A DNA stretch of 64,000 bases, taken from the NCBI RefSeq assembly GCF_032191775.1, contig NZ_CP132507.1, positions 2,133,001 to 2,197,000 on the forward strand, written 5' to 3'. Positions 19,701 to 27,848 of the stretch are shown piece by piece. The position numbers and the translations under genes are program-made. Origin of the DNA: Rhodoferax mekongensis. GTDB taxonomy: Bacteria > Pseudomonadota > Gammaproteobacteria > Burkholderiales > Burkholderiaceae_C. Position 1 is the stretch's first letter; each line of letters begins with the position of its first letter. Under the pieces are notes generated by a model. That model did not search any database. It was given only the letters and a program-made list of their open reading frames with translations, and was not told the DNA's origin.

Positions 19701-20384
19701 GACAACGGACAGATTGCACTCGACATGCTGCCCAAGCATCCGTATGACTTGGTGTTGATGGACATGATGATGCCGGTGATGGACGGGCTGGAGGCGACCC
19801 GCCGCATCCGGGCCAATGAGCGCGGACGGCGCATACCCATCATTGCCATGACGGCCAATGCCATGGAGTCGGACCGCAATCTTTGCCTCGAAGCCGGCAT
19901 GGATGACTACATCGCCAAACCCATCAAGCCGGATGAGTTGCAGCAAAAAATTTTGCAGATATCCCACGCCACGCTGGGTAAGACTGATGTGGAGGTCAGT
20001 GTAGGCCAGTCCTCTTCCAGTCTGGCGACGCAGGACGATGGGATATTTGATTACGCCAAAGCCTTGAGCGAAGCGGATCAAGAGATGGTGGATATCGTGG
20101 TGGATGCGTTCATTGAGCAATGGCCCAAAGAGAGGCAAAGGCTGGGTGCTATGGCGTCTGCAGGTGACTTCAATGGTCTGCTTCACGTGGCCCATGCCCT
20201 CAAGGGCACCTTGGCGCTTTTCGGTGCCGCACCTGCCAGCAATCTCGCACATCGACTGGAAGCCATGGCAGCTTTTGCCGACAAGACGTCGGTCGGTAGC
20301 GTGGTGGAGCCTCTGATTCAAGAAGTAGAGCGCCTGATGTTAATTTTGCGCAACCGGTCAGCCGGGTTCGGCGGTCCGATTTAA
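16788..20384 (+). CDS. Multi-PAS hybrid histidine kinase with two receivers and an HPt domain
   Basis: A 1,198-residue kinase without membrane segments, hence cytosolic. Order: N-terminal region with a coiled coil (about residues 60-160), PAS (about 165-280), PAS/PAC (about 285-405), PAS (about 410-530), HisKA with phospho-acceptor His in MSHEIRTPMNG (about 561), HATPase_c (GNAIKF, DTGIGIP, GTGLGL), REC1 (VVDDNQVN, LLDGQMPQMDG, Asp about 851), REC2 (LVEDHAINQ, LMDMMMPVMDG, Asp about 990) and HPt (HALKG, His about 1137). All phosphorelay residues appear present. Input probably comes from the coupled FIST protein and the output is likely the adjacent HD-GYP regulator. Confidence 0.93.
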   Translation: MTETGRLLSHKLLARQVKRNLGLDPQAWAVVQQELEGLQEGVPLSPATLQAIKGLGPLMHEVEEAYLQNDRDLELKSRSLELSSVDLSESNTRLREELESRTRAMDSLRATATALMAQVDPDHPPLIDDSLESLSELMSTLVRQKEDSQKDLQFALTDLANQKFALDQHAIVSITNAAGDIVYANDKFCQLSGYSRGELLGQNHRMINSGLQDKVYFTNLWAVITAGKVWRGEICNRSKSGQLYWVDATIVPLKDDSGKPNMYIAIRTDITARKRMEVNIKAAEARLRHITNTLPGVVFQVHVSERGQRYTFVNDRVQEVRGISVQELLDDPKSASRQVLEEDWPAVRDGVYMAAQRREAWQGEYRIQLPNKSIRWIRTEISPEQESGQDGATVFTGIWQDVTRAKEADERLREVTRHIPVAVFQYFVTKGGLFKIAFMSHAAETMMGVRIDTLMSDSNAFLQCLHPEDRTAVAQSLVEASAAGAPWGLDFRMVNAQTMEIFWVRGESQPQYKPNGHIVWNGYLTDVTQARHISEELQKAKDAAEAANRAKSDFLANMSHEIRTPMNGVIGMTELLLDTVLDAEQKEYLNIVKTSSEALLRVINDILDFSKIEAGKMDIESIPFNLERTVADTLKTVVLRAHDKGLEVVWDVAPDVPRALVGDPGRLRQVLVNILGNAIKFTERGEVVLRIRQEMASSGKPLLHLTVSDTGIGIPASKLGSIFDAFSQEDSSTTRKYGGTGLGLTICARLVEGMGGTIWVESTPGQGSVFHFTVALVKDTTAPVEASSLTRFDGLHFLVVDDNQVNREVVCGMLHAFGARTSEADSGRAALDWLGQQTVATGQTPCDLVLLDGQMPQMDGFSTAPLVRALPNCGSLPMVLLSSAGMKGDGQRSRQVGIAGYLSKPIARQDLLQMVSGVLQLHKVRPEVLVTRHSIRDSHPVLDVLLVEDHAINQKLAVTLLQRWGHRVDVADNGQIALDMLPKHPYDLVLMDMMMPVMDGLEATRRIRANERGRRIPIIAMTANAMESDRNLCLEAGMDDYIAKPIKPDELQQKILQISHATLGKTDVEVSVGQSSSSLATQDDGIFDYAKALSEADQEMVDIVVDAFIEQWPKERQRLGAMASAGDFNGLLHVAHALKGTLALFGAAPASNLAHRLEAMAAFADKTSVGSVVEPLIQEVERLMLILRNRSAGFGGPI

Positions 20385-20393
20385 GGCGATACT

Positions 20394-21470
20394 GTGACCA
20401 TGCAGGAAGTACTGATCATTGACGACACCGAAATCAATCTGATTCTTTTTGGTGCGTTGATCAAAAAACTGGACAACTGTCAGAGCCACAGCTTTGCTGG
20501 TCCCTTGGAAGGGTTGGCTTGGGCGGCGACACACACACCGGATCTGGTGATTGTGGATTACATGATGCCGGATATCGACGGTCTGGAATTCATCCAACGC
20601 TTCCGGGCGCTGCCCAACTGTGCGGACGTCCCCATCCTGATGATCACGGCCAATGACCAGAAGCAGGTACGTTACCGGGCACTGGACTCGGGAGCCAACG
20701 ACTTTCTAGCCAAGCCGGTCGACAAGGTCGAGTTCCTGGCACGCGCCAAGAACATGCTGAGCTTGAGCAGCGCACGCCGCAAATTGGCTGACCACGCCGA
20801 GTGGCTGGCGTCCGAAGTGCGCAAAGCCACTGAGGTGATTTTGCAGCGTGAGCGGGACACCGTGTTCCGCCTGTGCAAAGCCGCTGAGTACCGTGATCCG
20901 GAAACCGGCGCGCACATCCTGCGCATGGCGCACTATTCCCAGCTGATTGCCAAGAACCTGGGACTGCCGGTAGACCAACAGGAACTCTTGTTGGAAGCCG
21001 CCCCCATGCACGACATCGGCAAAGTGGGGATTACTGACAATATCCTGCTCAAGCCCGGCCGTCTTGATGAAGCTGAATTTGAAATCATGAAGCAGCACGC
21101 CGCCTTCGGCTATGAGCTGCTCAAAAACAGCAACTCACGGGTGCTGCAGGCAGGTGCAGAGATTGCATTGGGCCACCATGAGAAGTTCGATGGCAGTGGC
21201 TACCCGCAGGGCCTCAAGGGCGAGGCCATCCCTATCTTCAGCCGCATTGTTGCGGTGGCAGACGTGTTTGATGCTTTGACCTCCGAGCGTCCCTACAAAA
21301 GAGCCTGGACCCTGGAGCAGGCCGTAGACTTTTTGAATGCGGGCGCCGGTACTCACTTTGATCCGCGCTGCGTTCAGGCCTTCCTGAATGGGTTTGATGA
21401 GGTCCTGGTCATTCGGGACCGTTATCAGGAAGAGGACGACGTCGAATTCGCCGCATCAAAATTGCTATGA
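20394..21470 (+). CDS. Response regulator with HD-GYP cyclic-di-GMP phosphodiesterase domain
   Basis: A 358-residue RpfG-type regulator. The receiver (about residues 5-125) has IIDDTE and the phospho-accepting Asp in VIVDYMMPDIDG, with Lys in LAKPVDK. After a short coiled linker the HD-GYP domain (about 160-340) shows the full metal and substrate set: RMAHYSQLIA, MHDIGKVGI, ALGHHEKFDGSGYPQGL and VAVADVFDALTSERPYK. It should therefore hydrolyse c-di-GMP. It starts 9 bases after the kinase stop, so it is the probable end of that phosphorelay. GTG 20394 is better placed for AAGG than ATG 20400; either is possible. Confidence 0.92.
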   Translation: MTMQEVLIIDDTEINLILFGALIKKLDNCQSHSFAGPLEGLAWAATHTPDLVIVDYMMPDIDGLEFIQRFRALPNCADVPILMITANDQKQVRYRALDSGANDFLAKPVDKVEFLARAKNMLSLSSARRKLADHAEWLASEVRKATEVILQRERDTVFRLCKAAEYRDPETGAHILRMAHYSQLIAKNLGLPVDQQELLLEAAPMHDIGKVGITDNILLKPGRLDEAEFEIMKQHAAFGYELLKNSNSRVLQAGAEIALGHHEKFDGSGYPQGLKGEAIPIFSRIVAVADVFDALTSERPYKRAWTLEQAVDFLNAGAGTHFDPRCVQAFLNGFDEVLVIRDRYQEEDDVEFAASKLL

Positions 21471-21477
21471 TTTCAGG

Positions 21478-21512
21478 AGCATCTAGCGCCCATTTCATGG
21501 GCGCTAGATGCT
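21478..21512. terminator. Perfect 15-bp hairpin between convergent HD-GYP and uspA genes
   Basis: The stem AGCATCTAGCGCCCA pairs with TGGGCGCTAGATGCT across a 5-base loop. No T-run follows on either strand, so it is not a textbook intrinsic terminator. Its position four bases from the uspA stop and eight after the HD-GYP stop suggests a termination or 3'-end stabilising role. Confidence 0.6.
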
Positions 21513-21515
21513 GAT

Positions 21516-21959
21516 TTACTTCAAAACAAGCACAGGAATGCTGGCATGGGTGAGTACATGCTGGGTTTCACTGCCCAAGAGCAGACGTTTGATGCCCTTG
21601 CGCCCGTGGGACGCCATGACAACCAGATCGCAGCTGTGCTTCTTGATGGTGGCCAAGACTGCGTCTGACACCACATCGGACCGCACGACGACGGCTTTGC
21701 TTGTCACTTTCTTGGACTCCGCGGTCTTCTTAACGGCGTCGACCACTTTCTGGGCAGCGTCGCTCCAGGCCTTTTCCACCTGCTTGATGTCCTCACCGGC
21801 CAGCGCAATACCGCCTTCGAAGTAGGTTTGGGGGTAACGGGGCACGACCTTGAGTGCAATGAGTTCGGCACCGCACAGTCCGGCCAGGGAAATCGCGGTG
21901 CTGACGGCCTTTTGTGAGAGTTTGCTGCCGTCGGTGGTGACAAGAATACGTTGGTACAT
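21516..21959 (-). CDS. Universal stress protein (UspA family)
   Basis: A 147-residue single-domain Usp. It starts MYQRILVTTDGSKLS and ends with the nucleotide-binding motif region VVMASHGRKGIKRLLLGSETQHVLTHA, the G-x2-G-x9-G(S/T) pattern of ATP-binding Usps. It diverges from the copper ATPase gene and shares with it an FNR-type box 54 bases upstream of its ATG, suggesting induction under low oxygen. Confidence 0.92.
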   Translation of the reverse strand: MYQRILVTTDGSKLSQKAVSTAISLAGLCGAELIALKVVPRYPQTYFEGGIALAGEDIKQVEKAWSDAAQKVVDAVKKTAESKKVTSKAVVVRSDVVSDAVLATIKKHSCDLVVMASHGRKGIKRLLLGSETQHVLTHASIPVLVLK

Positions 21960-22013
21960 GGTGAGGCTCCTGGGTTGTGAGCTTTCAGGTTACGCCCTCC
22001 ATCGGCGAAAGAC

Positions 22014-22027
22014 TTGATGTGCATCAA
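22014..22027. promoter_or_regulatory. FNR box between uspA and ccoI
   Basis: TTGATGTGCATCAA, a perfect match to TTGAT-N4-ATCAA. It lies 54 bases from the uspA start and 37 bases from the ccoI start. The fnr gene is 8 kb away in the same block. It also argues that ccoI begins at 22064 rather than at the longer frame start 21977. Confidence 0.88.
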
Positions 22028-22063
22028 GGTTCGTTCTGCTCCACCGACTCAGAATCCTTTGCA

Positions 22064-24424
22064 ATGATCAGCACTACGGCCATTGCTCCCACCTCTCTGC
22101 CTTTGGACAGGGATTCGCTTGCCGTCGTCGATAGTCCGGCTGAGTGGACTGCCTTCAGCCGCGCGTCGGGCACAGCGCCCGGTTGCTGGGAGTCGAATGT
22201 CGTGATCGAGGGCATGCACTGCGCTGCCTGTGCCATGACGATAGAGGATGCATTGCGCAGCGTGCCCGGCGTGCAGGAGGCCCGGGTAAGCGCAGCCAGT
22301 CAGCGCGCGCAAGTGCGCTGGTCGCAAGAGCAGGTCAGGCCTTCGGAGTGGATGCACGCGGTGCAAGCTGCCGGGTACCGCGCAGTGCCTGCGAACGATG
22401 TGTTCGCCATGGAGCGCCGCAAAGCCGAATCCCGCAAGGCACTGTGGCAATGGCTGGTGGCCGGCCTGTGCATGATGCAGGTGATGATGTATGCGTGGCC
22501 TGCCTATCAGGCACGCCCCGGCGACCTGACCGGCGAGTACGAGCAATTGCTGCGTTGGGCCTCGTGGGTCTTGTCGCTGCCGGTCATCCTGTTTTCTTGC
22601 GGTCCGTTTTTCCGCAAGGCTTGGGCGGACGTACGCCACGCCCGCATCAGCATGGACCTGCCCGTGGCCATCGGCATGTGGATCACGTTTGCAGCCAGCA
22701 CAGCGGGTACTTTTGATCCGGCCGGGCTTTTCGGACGCGAGGTGTACTTCGACTCGCTCACCATGTTTGTTTTCTTTTTGCTGACCGGCCGCTGGCTGGA
22801 GTTGCGCTTGCGCGACCGCACAGCGGGTGCGCTGGAGGCGCTCATGAACCGCATGCCCGACAGCGTGCAGCGCAGGGCTGCCGACGGCAGTTTTGAGCGT
22901 GTGGCGGTGCGTCGCCTGGTAGTGGGTGACCTGATGCAGGTGCACGCCGGGGAGACCTTTGCGGCTGACGGTGTGATCGAGCAGGGGCACACGCTGGTGG
23001 ATGAGTCCTTGTTGACCGGTGAGTCGCATGCTTTGCAGCGCGGTTTGGGGCAGGGCGTGATTGCTGGAAGTCACAACTTGTCGGGAACCGTTTTGGTACG
23101 GGTGCAGACCTTGGGGGAATCCACCCGCTTTGCCCAGATTCTGGCCCTCATGGAAAGTGCCTCCCTCACCAAGCCCGGCGCGGCGCAGATGGCCGACCGT
23201 TGGGCCAAACCCTTTTTGATCGGCGTGCTCTTCGCTGCTGTGGGTGCCGCCATCTGGTGGTGGCCGACCGACCCTGCCCATGCCCTGATGGTGGCGGTCG
23301 CGGTGTTGGTGGTGACCTGCCCTTGTGCTTTGTCGCTTGCGACTCCAGCGGCCATGCTGGCGGCAGCAGGAAACCTGGCCCGCAATGGGCTGCTGGTCCG
23401 CAGCTTGCCCGCCTTGGAAACTCTGGCGGCTGCCGATACCGTGGTGTTTGATAAAACCGGGACATTGACCCGCGACGCCATGGCTCTGCAAACGGTCGCG
23501 TGTCGTGCTGGCGTTCACCGGGCTTCTGCCTTGGCCGCTGCCGCCGGCCTGGCCTCTCAGTCCCTACATCCCCTATCAAGGGCGTTGGTGCTGGCTGCGG
23601 AGCGCGAAGGCATAAGCCCCCTGCGCGTAAACAACTCGCACGAGGTGGCAGGGCAGGGGGTAGAGGCGGAAATCAGCATGGCATTGATGACGGATAGCCT
23701 CGCGGAGGGGCGCTTTCGCTTGGGGGGCGCATCGTTTTGTGGCGGTGTTCCGCCAGAGTTGCTATCGGCTGAGGCACAAGGTCCGGTCGTGCACCTGAGC
23801 GATGCTTCAGGCTGGGTGGCCAGCTTCCATTTGCAAGAAGAAGTGCGTGAAGATGCCGTGCGGGTGGTGCGCACTTTGCAAAGCATGGGAATAGGGGTGC
23901 ATCTCTTATCCGGCGACCGTGTAGAAGCAGCCCGCACCATGGCCAGCCGATTGGGCATCGCTCATGTGCGTGGCGCGTGCTCGCCGTCGGACAAGTTGGC
24001 CTATATGCAGCAGCTGCAGGCTGACGGGCACGTGGTGGCCATGGTGGGCGACGGTTTGAACGACGGGCCGGTGCTGGCAGGCGCGCATGTGTCATTTGCC
24101 TTCGGGCGCGCGGTGCCGATCGCGCAATCGCGATCTGATTTCGTAGCCATGGGTGACAAGTTGGCCAGCGTGAGCAGCGCATGGATGCTGGCCCGCAAAA
24201 CCATGCAGGTGGTGCGCCAGAACCTTGGATGGGCCTTGGCCTACAACGCAGCGTGCATTCCTTTGGCCGTAGCGGGCTATTTGCCAGCATGGCTGGCCGG
24301 TTTGGGTATGGCCTGCAGCTCCTTGTTGGTGGTGTTGAACGCCTTGCGCCTCTCTGCGCCTTTGAGTTCGTCTGCCCCTGCCGCAGTGCGCACGGGGACT
24401 CTCTTCTCACTCACCCAGGAATAG
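22064..24424 (+). CDS. ccoI: Copper-translocating P-type ATPase for cbb3 oxidase assembly (CcoI/FixI type)
   Basis: A 786-residue P1B ATPase that supplies copper to the cbb3 oxidase from the inner membrane. It shows one N-terminal HMA domain (GMHCAAC, about residues 50-56), the ion-binding CPC in TCPCALSLATP (about 418-420), the phosphorylation site DKTGTL (Asp about 463) and the hinge GDGLNDGPVL (about 661). About eight membrane segments are visible. The start is set at ATG 22064 because the FNR box occupies the earlier part of the frame. ccoS follows two bases after its stop, which is the usual FixI-FixS order. Confidence 0.92.
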   Translation: MISTTAIAPTSLPLDRDSLAVVDSPAEWTAFSRASGTAPGCWESNVVIEGMHCAACAMTIEDALRSVPGVQEARVSAASQRAQVRWSQEQVRPSEWMHAVQAAGYRAVPANDVFAMERRKAESRKALWQWLVAGLCMMQVMMYAWPAYQARPGDLTGEYEQLLRWASWVLSLPVILFSCGPFFRKAWADVRHARISMDLPVAIGMWITFAASTAGTFDPAGLFGREVYFDSLTMFVFFLLTGRWLELRLRDRTAGALEALMNRMPDSVQRRAADGSFERVAVRRLVVGDLMQVHAGETFAADGVIEQGHTLVDESLLTGESHALQRGLGQGVIAGSHNLSGTVLVRVQTLGESTRFAQILALMESASLTKPGAAQMADRWAKPFLIGVLFAAVGAAIWWWPTDPAHALMVAVAVLVVTCPCALSLATPAAMLAAAGNLARNGLLVRSLPALETLAAADTVVFDKTGTLTRDAMALQTVACRAGVHRASALAAAAGLASQSLHPLSRALVLAAEREGISPLRVNNSHEVAGQGVEAEISMALMTDSLAEGRFRLGGASFCGGVPPELLSAEAQGPVVHLSDASGWVASFHLQEEVREDAVRVVRTLQSMGIGVHLLSGDRVEAARTMASRLGIAHVRGACSPSDKLAYMQQLQADGHVVAMVGDGLNDGPVLAGAHVSFAFGRAVPIAQSRSDFVAMGDKLASVSSAWMLARKTMQVVRQNLGWALAYNAACIPLAVAGYLPAWLAGLGMACSSLLVVLNALRLSAPLSSSAPAAVRTGTLFSLTQE

Positions 24425-24426
24425 TC

Positions 24427-24564
24427 ATGGACATTTTGTATTTGCTCGTTCCCCTCTCGGTGGTGCTGGTGTTTTTCATTTTGGCCGGACTCTGGTGGGC
24501 CATTGACCGGGGCCAGTTCGAGGACATCGAGTCCGAGGGTGAGCGCATTTTGCGCGAACCCTGA
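24427..24564 (+). CDS. ccoS: cbb3-type cytochrome oxidase assembly protein CcoS
   Basis: A 45-residue single-span membrane protein. It has a hydrophobic helix (residues 2-25), then WWAIDRGQFEDIESEGERIL, the typical CcoS tail. It lies directly after ccoI and before ccoN; CcoS is needed for haem and copper insertion into the oxidase. Confidence 0.93.
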   Translation: MDILYLLVPLSVVLVFFILAGLWWAIDRGQFEDIESEGERILREP

Positions 24565-24592
24565 AAAAGGTTCCCCGCTTTTTCTCTGCCGG

Positions 24593-24606
24593 TTGATTTG
24601 GGTCAA
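24593..24606. promoter_or_regulatory. FNR-like box upstream of ccoN
   Basis: TTGATTTGGGTCAA, one mismatch to the FNR consensus, 58 bases before the ccoN ATG. It probably drives the ccoNOQP operon separately from ccoIS. Confidence 0.78.
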
Positions 24607-24664
24607 CCCGCGTTTGTAAAGCCCGGCAGACACTTGCTTTGAAGTAATCCAAGAAGAGGTAAAT

Positions 24665-26098
24665 ATGGCATTTCCAAATCAGCAGGCTGGCGTTTACAAC
24701 GATACCGTTGTGCGCCAGTTCGCCATCATGACCGTGGTCTGGGGGGTGGTCGGCATGTTGGTGGGCGTGATCATCGCCGCCCAACTCGCCTGGCCCGAAC
24801 TCAACTTCGGTATTCCGTGGCTCACCTATGGGCGCTTGCGCCCGCTGCATACTAATGCAGTGATTTTTGCGTTCGGCGGTTGCGGCTTGTTCGCTTCTGC
24901 CTATTACGTCGTGCAGCGCACCTGTCACGTGCGCATCTTCAGCGACAAGCTGGCCGCATTCACCTTCTGGGGCTGGCAGCTGGTGATCCTGGCCGCAGCC
25001 ATTTCTCTGCCATTGGGTTACACCTCCGGCAAGGAATACGCGGAGCTGGAATGGCCGATTGACATCCTGATCACACTGGTCTGGGTCTCGTTCGCGGTGG
25101 TGTTTTTCGGAACCGTCGGAACCCGCAAGGTCAAGCACATCTATGTAGCCAACTGGTTCTTTGGTGCGTTCATCATTGCGGTGGCCATCCTCCACCTGGT
25201 GAACAGTGCAGCGATCCCCGCGGGCTTCATGAAATCGTATTCCGCCTACGCTGGTGTGCAAGACGCCATGGTTCAGTGGTGGTACGGCCACAATGCGGTG
25301 GGCTTCTTCCTGACCGCCGGCTTCCTGGGCATGATGTACTACTTCATTCCCAAGCAGGCAGAACGGCCTGTGTACAGCTACCGCCTGTCCATCGTCCACT
25401 TCTGGGCGCTGATCTTCACTTACATGTGGGCGGGTCCACACCATTTGCATTACACCGCCTTGCCGGACTGGACCCAGTCTGTGGGCATGGTGTTCTCCCT
25501 GATTCTGTTGGCACCCAGCTGGGGCGGCATGATCAACGGCGTCATGACTCTGAGCGGCGCATGGCACAAACTGCGTGACGACCCCATCCTTCGCTTCCTG
25601 ATCGTGTCCCTGTCCTTCTACGGCATGTCCACCTTTGAGGGCCCCATGATGTCCATCAAGACCGTGAACGCCCTGAGCCACTACACCGACTGGACCGTGG
25701 GCCACGTGCACTCCGGTGCCTTGGGCTGGGTGGGTCTGGTGACCATGGGTTCCATGTACTACCTGATTCCCCGCCTGTTCGGCCGCAAGCAGATGTACAG
25801 CGTCAAAGCGATTGAGTTGCACTTCTGGACTGCCACCATCGGTATCGTGATTTACATCGCCGCCATGTGGATAGCCGGTGTGATGCAAGGCCTGATGTGG
25901 CGCGCCATCAACCCTGACGGTACTTTGACCTACACCTTCGTGGAGTCGGTGAAAGCGACCTACCCCTTCTATGTGTTGCGCTTGTTGGGCGGCCTGCTGT
26001 ACCTCGGAGGCATGCTGATCATGCTGTGGAACACCCTGATGACTGCTACTGCAGGACGCGCCAATACCGTGGCCATTCCCGCAGCAGCCCACGCTTAA
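24665..26098 (+). CDS. ccoN: cbb3-type cytochrome c oxidase subunit I
   Basis: Catalytic subunit of the high-affinity cbb3 oxidase: reduces O2 at a haem b3-CuB centre and pumps protons in the inner membrane. The 477-residue protein has about twelve membrane helices. Haem and copper ligand regions are visible: [15 protein letters not shown] (about residue 60), [13 protein letters not shown] (CuB His), [16 protein letters not shown] (CuB His pair) and [16 protein letters not shown] (two haem-ligand His). The start with AAGAGG is clear. ccoO follows after 12 bases. Confidence 0.97.
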   Translation: MAFPNQQAGVYNDTVVRQFAIMTVVWGVVGMLVGVIIAAQLAWPELNFGIPWLTYGRLRPLHTNAVIFAFGGCGLFASAYYVVQRTCHVRIFSDKLAAFTFWGWQLVILAAAISLPLGYTSGKEYAELEWPIDILITLVWVSFAVVFFGTVGTRKVKHIYVANWFFGAFIIAVAILHLVNSAAIPAGFMKSYSAYAGVQDAMVQWWYGHNAVGFFLTAGFLGMMYYFIPKQAERPVYSYRLSIVHFWALIFTYMWAGPHHLHYTALPDWTQSVGMVFSLILLAPSWGGMINGVMTLSGAWHKLRDDPILRFLIVSLSFYGMSTFEGPMMSIKTVNALSHYTDWTVGHVHSGALGWVGLVTMGSMYYLIPRLFGRKQMYSVKAIELHFWTATIGIVIYIAAMWIAGVMQGLMWRAINPDGTLTYTFVESVKATYPFYVLRLLGGLLYLGGMLIMLWNTLMTATAGRANTVAIPAAAHA

Positions 26099-26110
26099 AA
26101 GGACCTTTGT

Positions 26111-26737
26111 ATGGCAAACGAAAAAAGTACATCCGGTCTGTCGCACGAGAAGATCGAGACCAGCAACTTTCTGATGATCGTCCTGATCCTGCTGGTGTTG
26201 CTGGCAGGCGGTATGGTGGAAATTGTTCCGCTGTTCTTCCAGAAATCCACCACAGAGCCCATCCAGGGCATACAGCCCTACACCGCCTTGCAATTGGCCG
26301 GGCGTGATGTGTACATCCGTGAAGGTTGCTACAACTGCCACTCGCAGATGATCCGCCCCTTCCGGGCCGAGACACTGCGCTATGGCCACTACTCTGTGGC
26401 AGGCGAGTCGGTGTATGACCACCCCTTCCAGTGGGGCAGCAAACGTACCGGTCCGGACCTGGCCCGTGTGGGCGGCAAGTACAGCGATGAATGGCATCGC
26501 ATCCACTTGACCAACCCGCGTGATGTGGTGCCTGAGTCCAACATGCCGGCCTACCCTTGGTTGGAGAAAAACCTGGTGGATGCCGAGTCCCTGCCATCGC
26601 ACCTGCGTGCCTTGCGCAAAGTGGGTGTGCCTTACACGGACGAGCAGATCGCCAAGGCCTCGGAAGAAGTCAAGGGCAAGACCGAGCTGGAAGCCACCAT
26701 CGCTTACCTGCAGGTTCTGGGCCTGGCACTGAAGTAA
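26111..26737 (+). CDS. ccoO: cbb3-type cytochrome c oxidase subunit II
   Basis: A 208-residue mono-haem subunit anchored by one N-terminal helix (about residues 17-38). The haem motif CYNCH lies near residue 73 in [13 protein letters not shown], and the axial Met is in [11 protein letters not shown]. It passes electrons from CcoP to CcoN. Length and motifs are standard. Confidence 0.97.
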   Translation: MANEKSTSGLSHEKIETSNFLMIVLILLVLLAGGMVEIVPLFFQKSTTEPIQGIQPYTALQLAGRDVYIREGCYNCHSQMIRPFRAETLRYGHYSVAGESVYDHPFQWGSKRTGPDLARVGGKYSDEWHRIHLTNPRDVVPESNMPAYPWLEKNLVDAESLPSHLRALRKVGVPYTDEQIAKASEEVKGKTELEATIAYLQVLGLALK

Positions 26738-26747
26738 GGGGATGACC

Positions 26748-26891
26748 ATGGACATCGATGTCAACAACCTGCGCTCTATCACCACGGTTATCAGTTTCGT
26801 GGTCTTTATCGCCATTGTTCGCTGGGCCTGGTCCAAGAGCCGTTCCAGCGACTTTCAAGAGGCCGCCAACCTGCCTTTCGAGCAGGACTGA
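26748..26891 (+). CDS. ccoQ: cbb3-type cytochrome oxidase subunit CcoQ
   Basis: A 47-residue single-span protein between ccoO and ccoP (MDIDVNNLRSITTVIS... ending NLPFEQD), with one helix at about residues 11-28 (ITTVISFVVFIAIVRWAW). ATG 26748 is chosen because AAGGGG lies six bases upstream; the ATG at 26742 is too close to that signal. CcoQ stabilises the oxidase. Confidence 0.9.
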   Translation: MDIDVNNLRSITTVISFVVFIAIVRWAWSKSRSSDFQEAANLPFEQD

Positions 26892-26909
26892 GCCCCAAAA
26901 GGAATCAAA

Positions 26910-27821
26910 ATGAGTGACTTCACAAGCAACTTCTGGTCGGTCTATGTGACCGCCGTCACGGTCATCGGCATCGTGGCCTGTCTGTTCCTGTTGTGGTTCA
27001 GCGGTAAAGCCAAGGCCATGACCGCCAATGACAACACAACCGGTCACGTCTGGGACGGCGACCTGCGTGAAATGAACAACCCCTTGCCCCGTTGGTGGGT
27101 AGGCTTGTTTGTCATCACCATCGTGTTTGCCGGCGTGTATCTGGCTTTCTACCCCGGCTTGGGTAATTCCGCCGGCAAGCTGGGCTGGACTTCGACCGGC
27201 CAGCTGCAAGCCGAAATCGCCAAGGGTGAGGCCGACATCGCGCCCATCTATGCGCGCTTTGACAGCATGACGCCTGAAGACATGGCCAAGGACCCGCAGG
27301 CCCATGCCATCGGTGAGCGTTTGTTCATGAACAACTGCTCCCAATGCCACGGTTCGGACGCCCATGGCTCCAAAGGATTTCCCAACCTGACCGATGCTGA
27401 CTGGCTGCACGGCGGCACACCCGACAAGATCATCGAGACACTGAACCAGGGTCGTATCGGCCAGATGCCACCCATGGCAGCAGCCGTCGGTACCGCAGAT
27501 GACGTGAAGAACGTAGCGAACTACGTGCTCAGTCTGTCGGGCAGCCCCAACGACTCGGTGCGTGCTGCTCTGGGCAAGCCCAAGTTCGCGGCTTGTGCAG
27601 CCTGCCACGGGGCAGACGGCAAGGGCAACCAGGCGCTCGGTGCACCGAACCTGACCGATGACATCTGGCTGCATGGCTATGGTGAGAACGCCATCATCAA
27701 TATGGTGAACAACGGCAAGGTCAACCAGATGCCCGCGCAGGCGCAAAAACTGTCTCCCGCGCAGATCAAGGTTCTGGCGTCCTATGTCTGGGGTTTTTCC
27801 AACACCGGTGCTGCCAAGTAA
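26910..27821 (+). CDS. ccoP: cbb3-type cytochrome c oxidase subunit III (di-haem)
   Basis: A 303-residue di-haem cytochrome, the electron entry point of the oxidase. It has two N-terminal helices (about residues 10-30 and 60-80) separated by the HVWDGDLREMNNPLPRWW motif of CcoP. Two periplasmic cytochrome domains follow with CSQCH (about residue 143) and CAACH (about residue 231), and axial Met in GQMPPM and NQMPAQ. It follows ccoQ by 18 bases. Confidence 0.97.
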   Translation: MSDFTSNFWSVYVTAVTVIGIVACLFLLWFSGKAKAMTANDNTTGHVWDGDLREMNNPLPRWWVGLFVITIVFAGVYLAFYPGLGNSAGKLGWTSTGQLQAEIAKGEADIAPIYARFDSMTPEDMAKDPQAHAIGERLFMNNCSQCHGSDAHGSKGFPNLTDADWLHGGTPDKIIETLNQGRIGQMPPMAAAVGTADDVKNVANYVLSLSGSPNDSVRAALGKPKFAACAACHGADGKGNQALGAPNLTDDIWLHGYGENAIINMVNNGKVNQMPAQAQKLSPAQIKVLASYVWGFSNTGAAK

Positions 27822-27848
27822 AGCCGGCAGCCAAGCAAAGGACATTCC

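Noticed and set aside
24476..26836. A 786-codon frame on the minus strand
   Set aside because: Antisense to ccoS and ccoNO, which are certain; low-complexity His/Gln/Val content.
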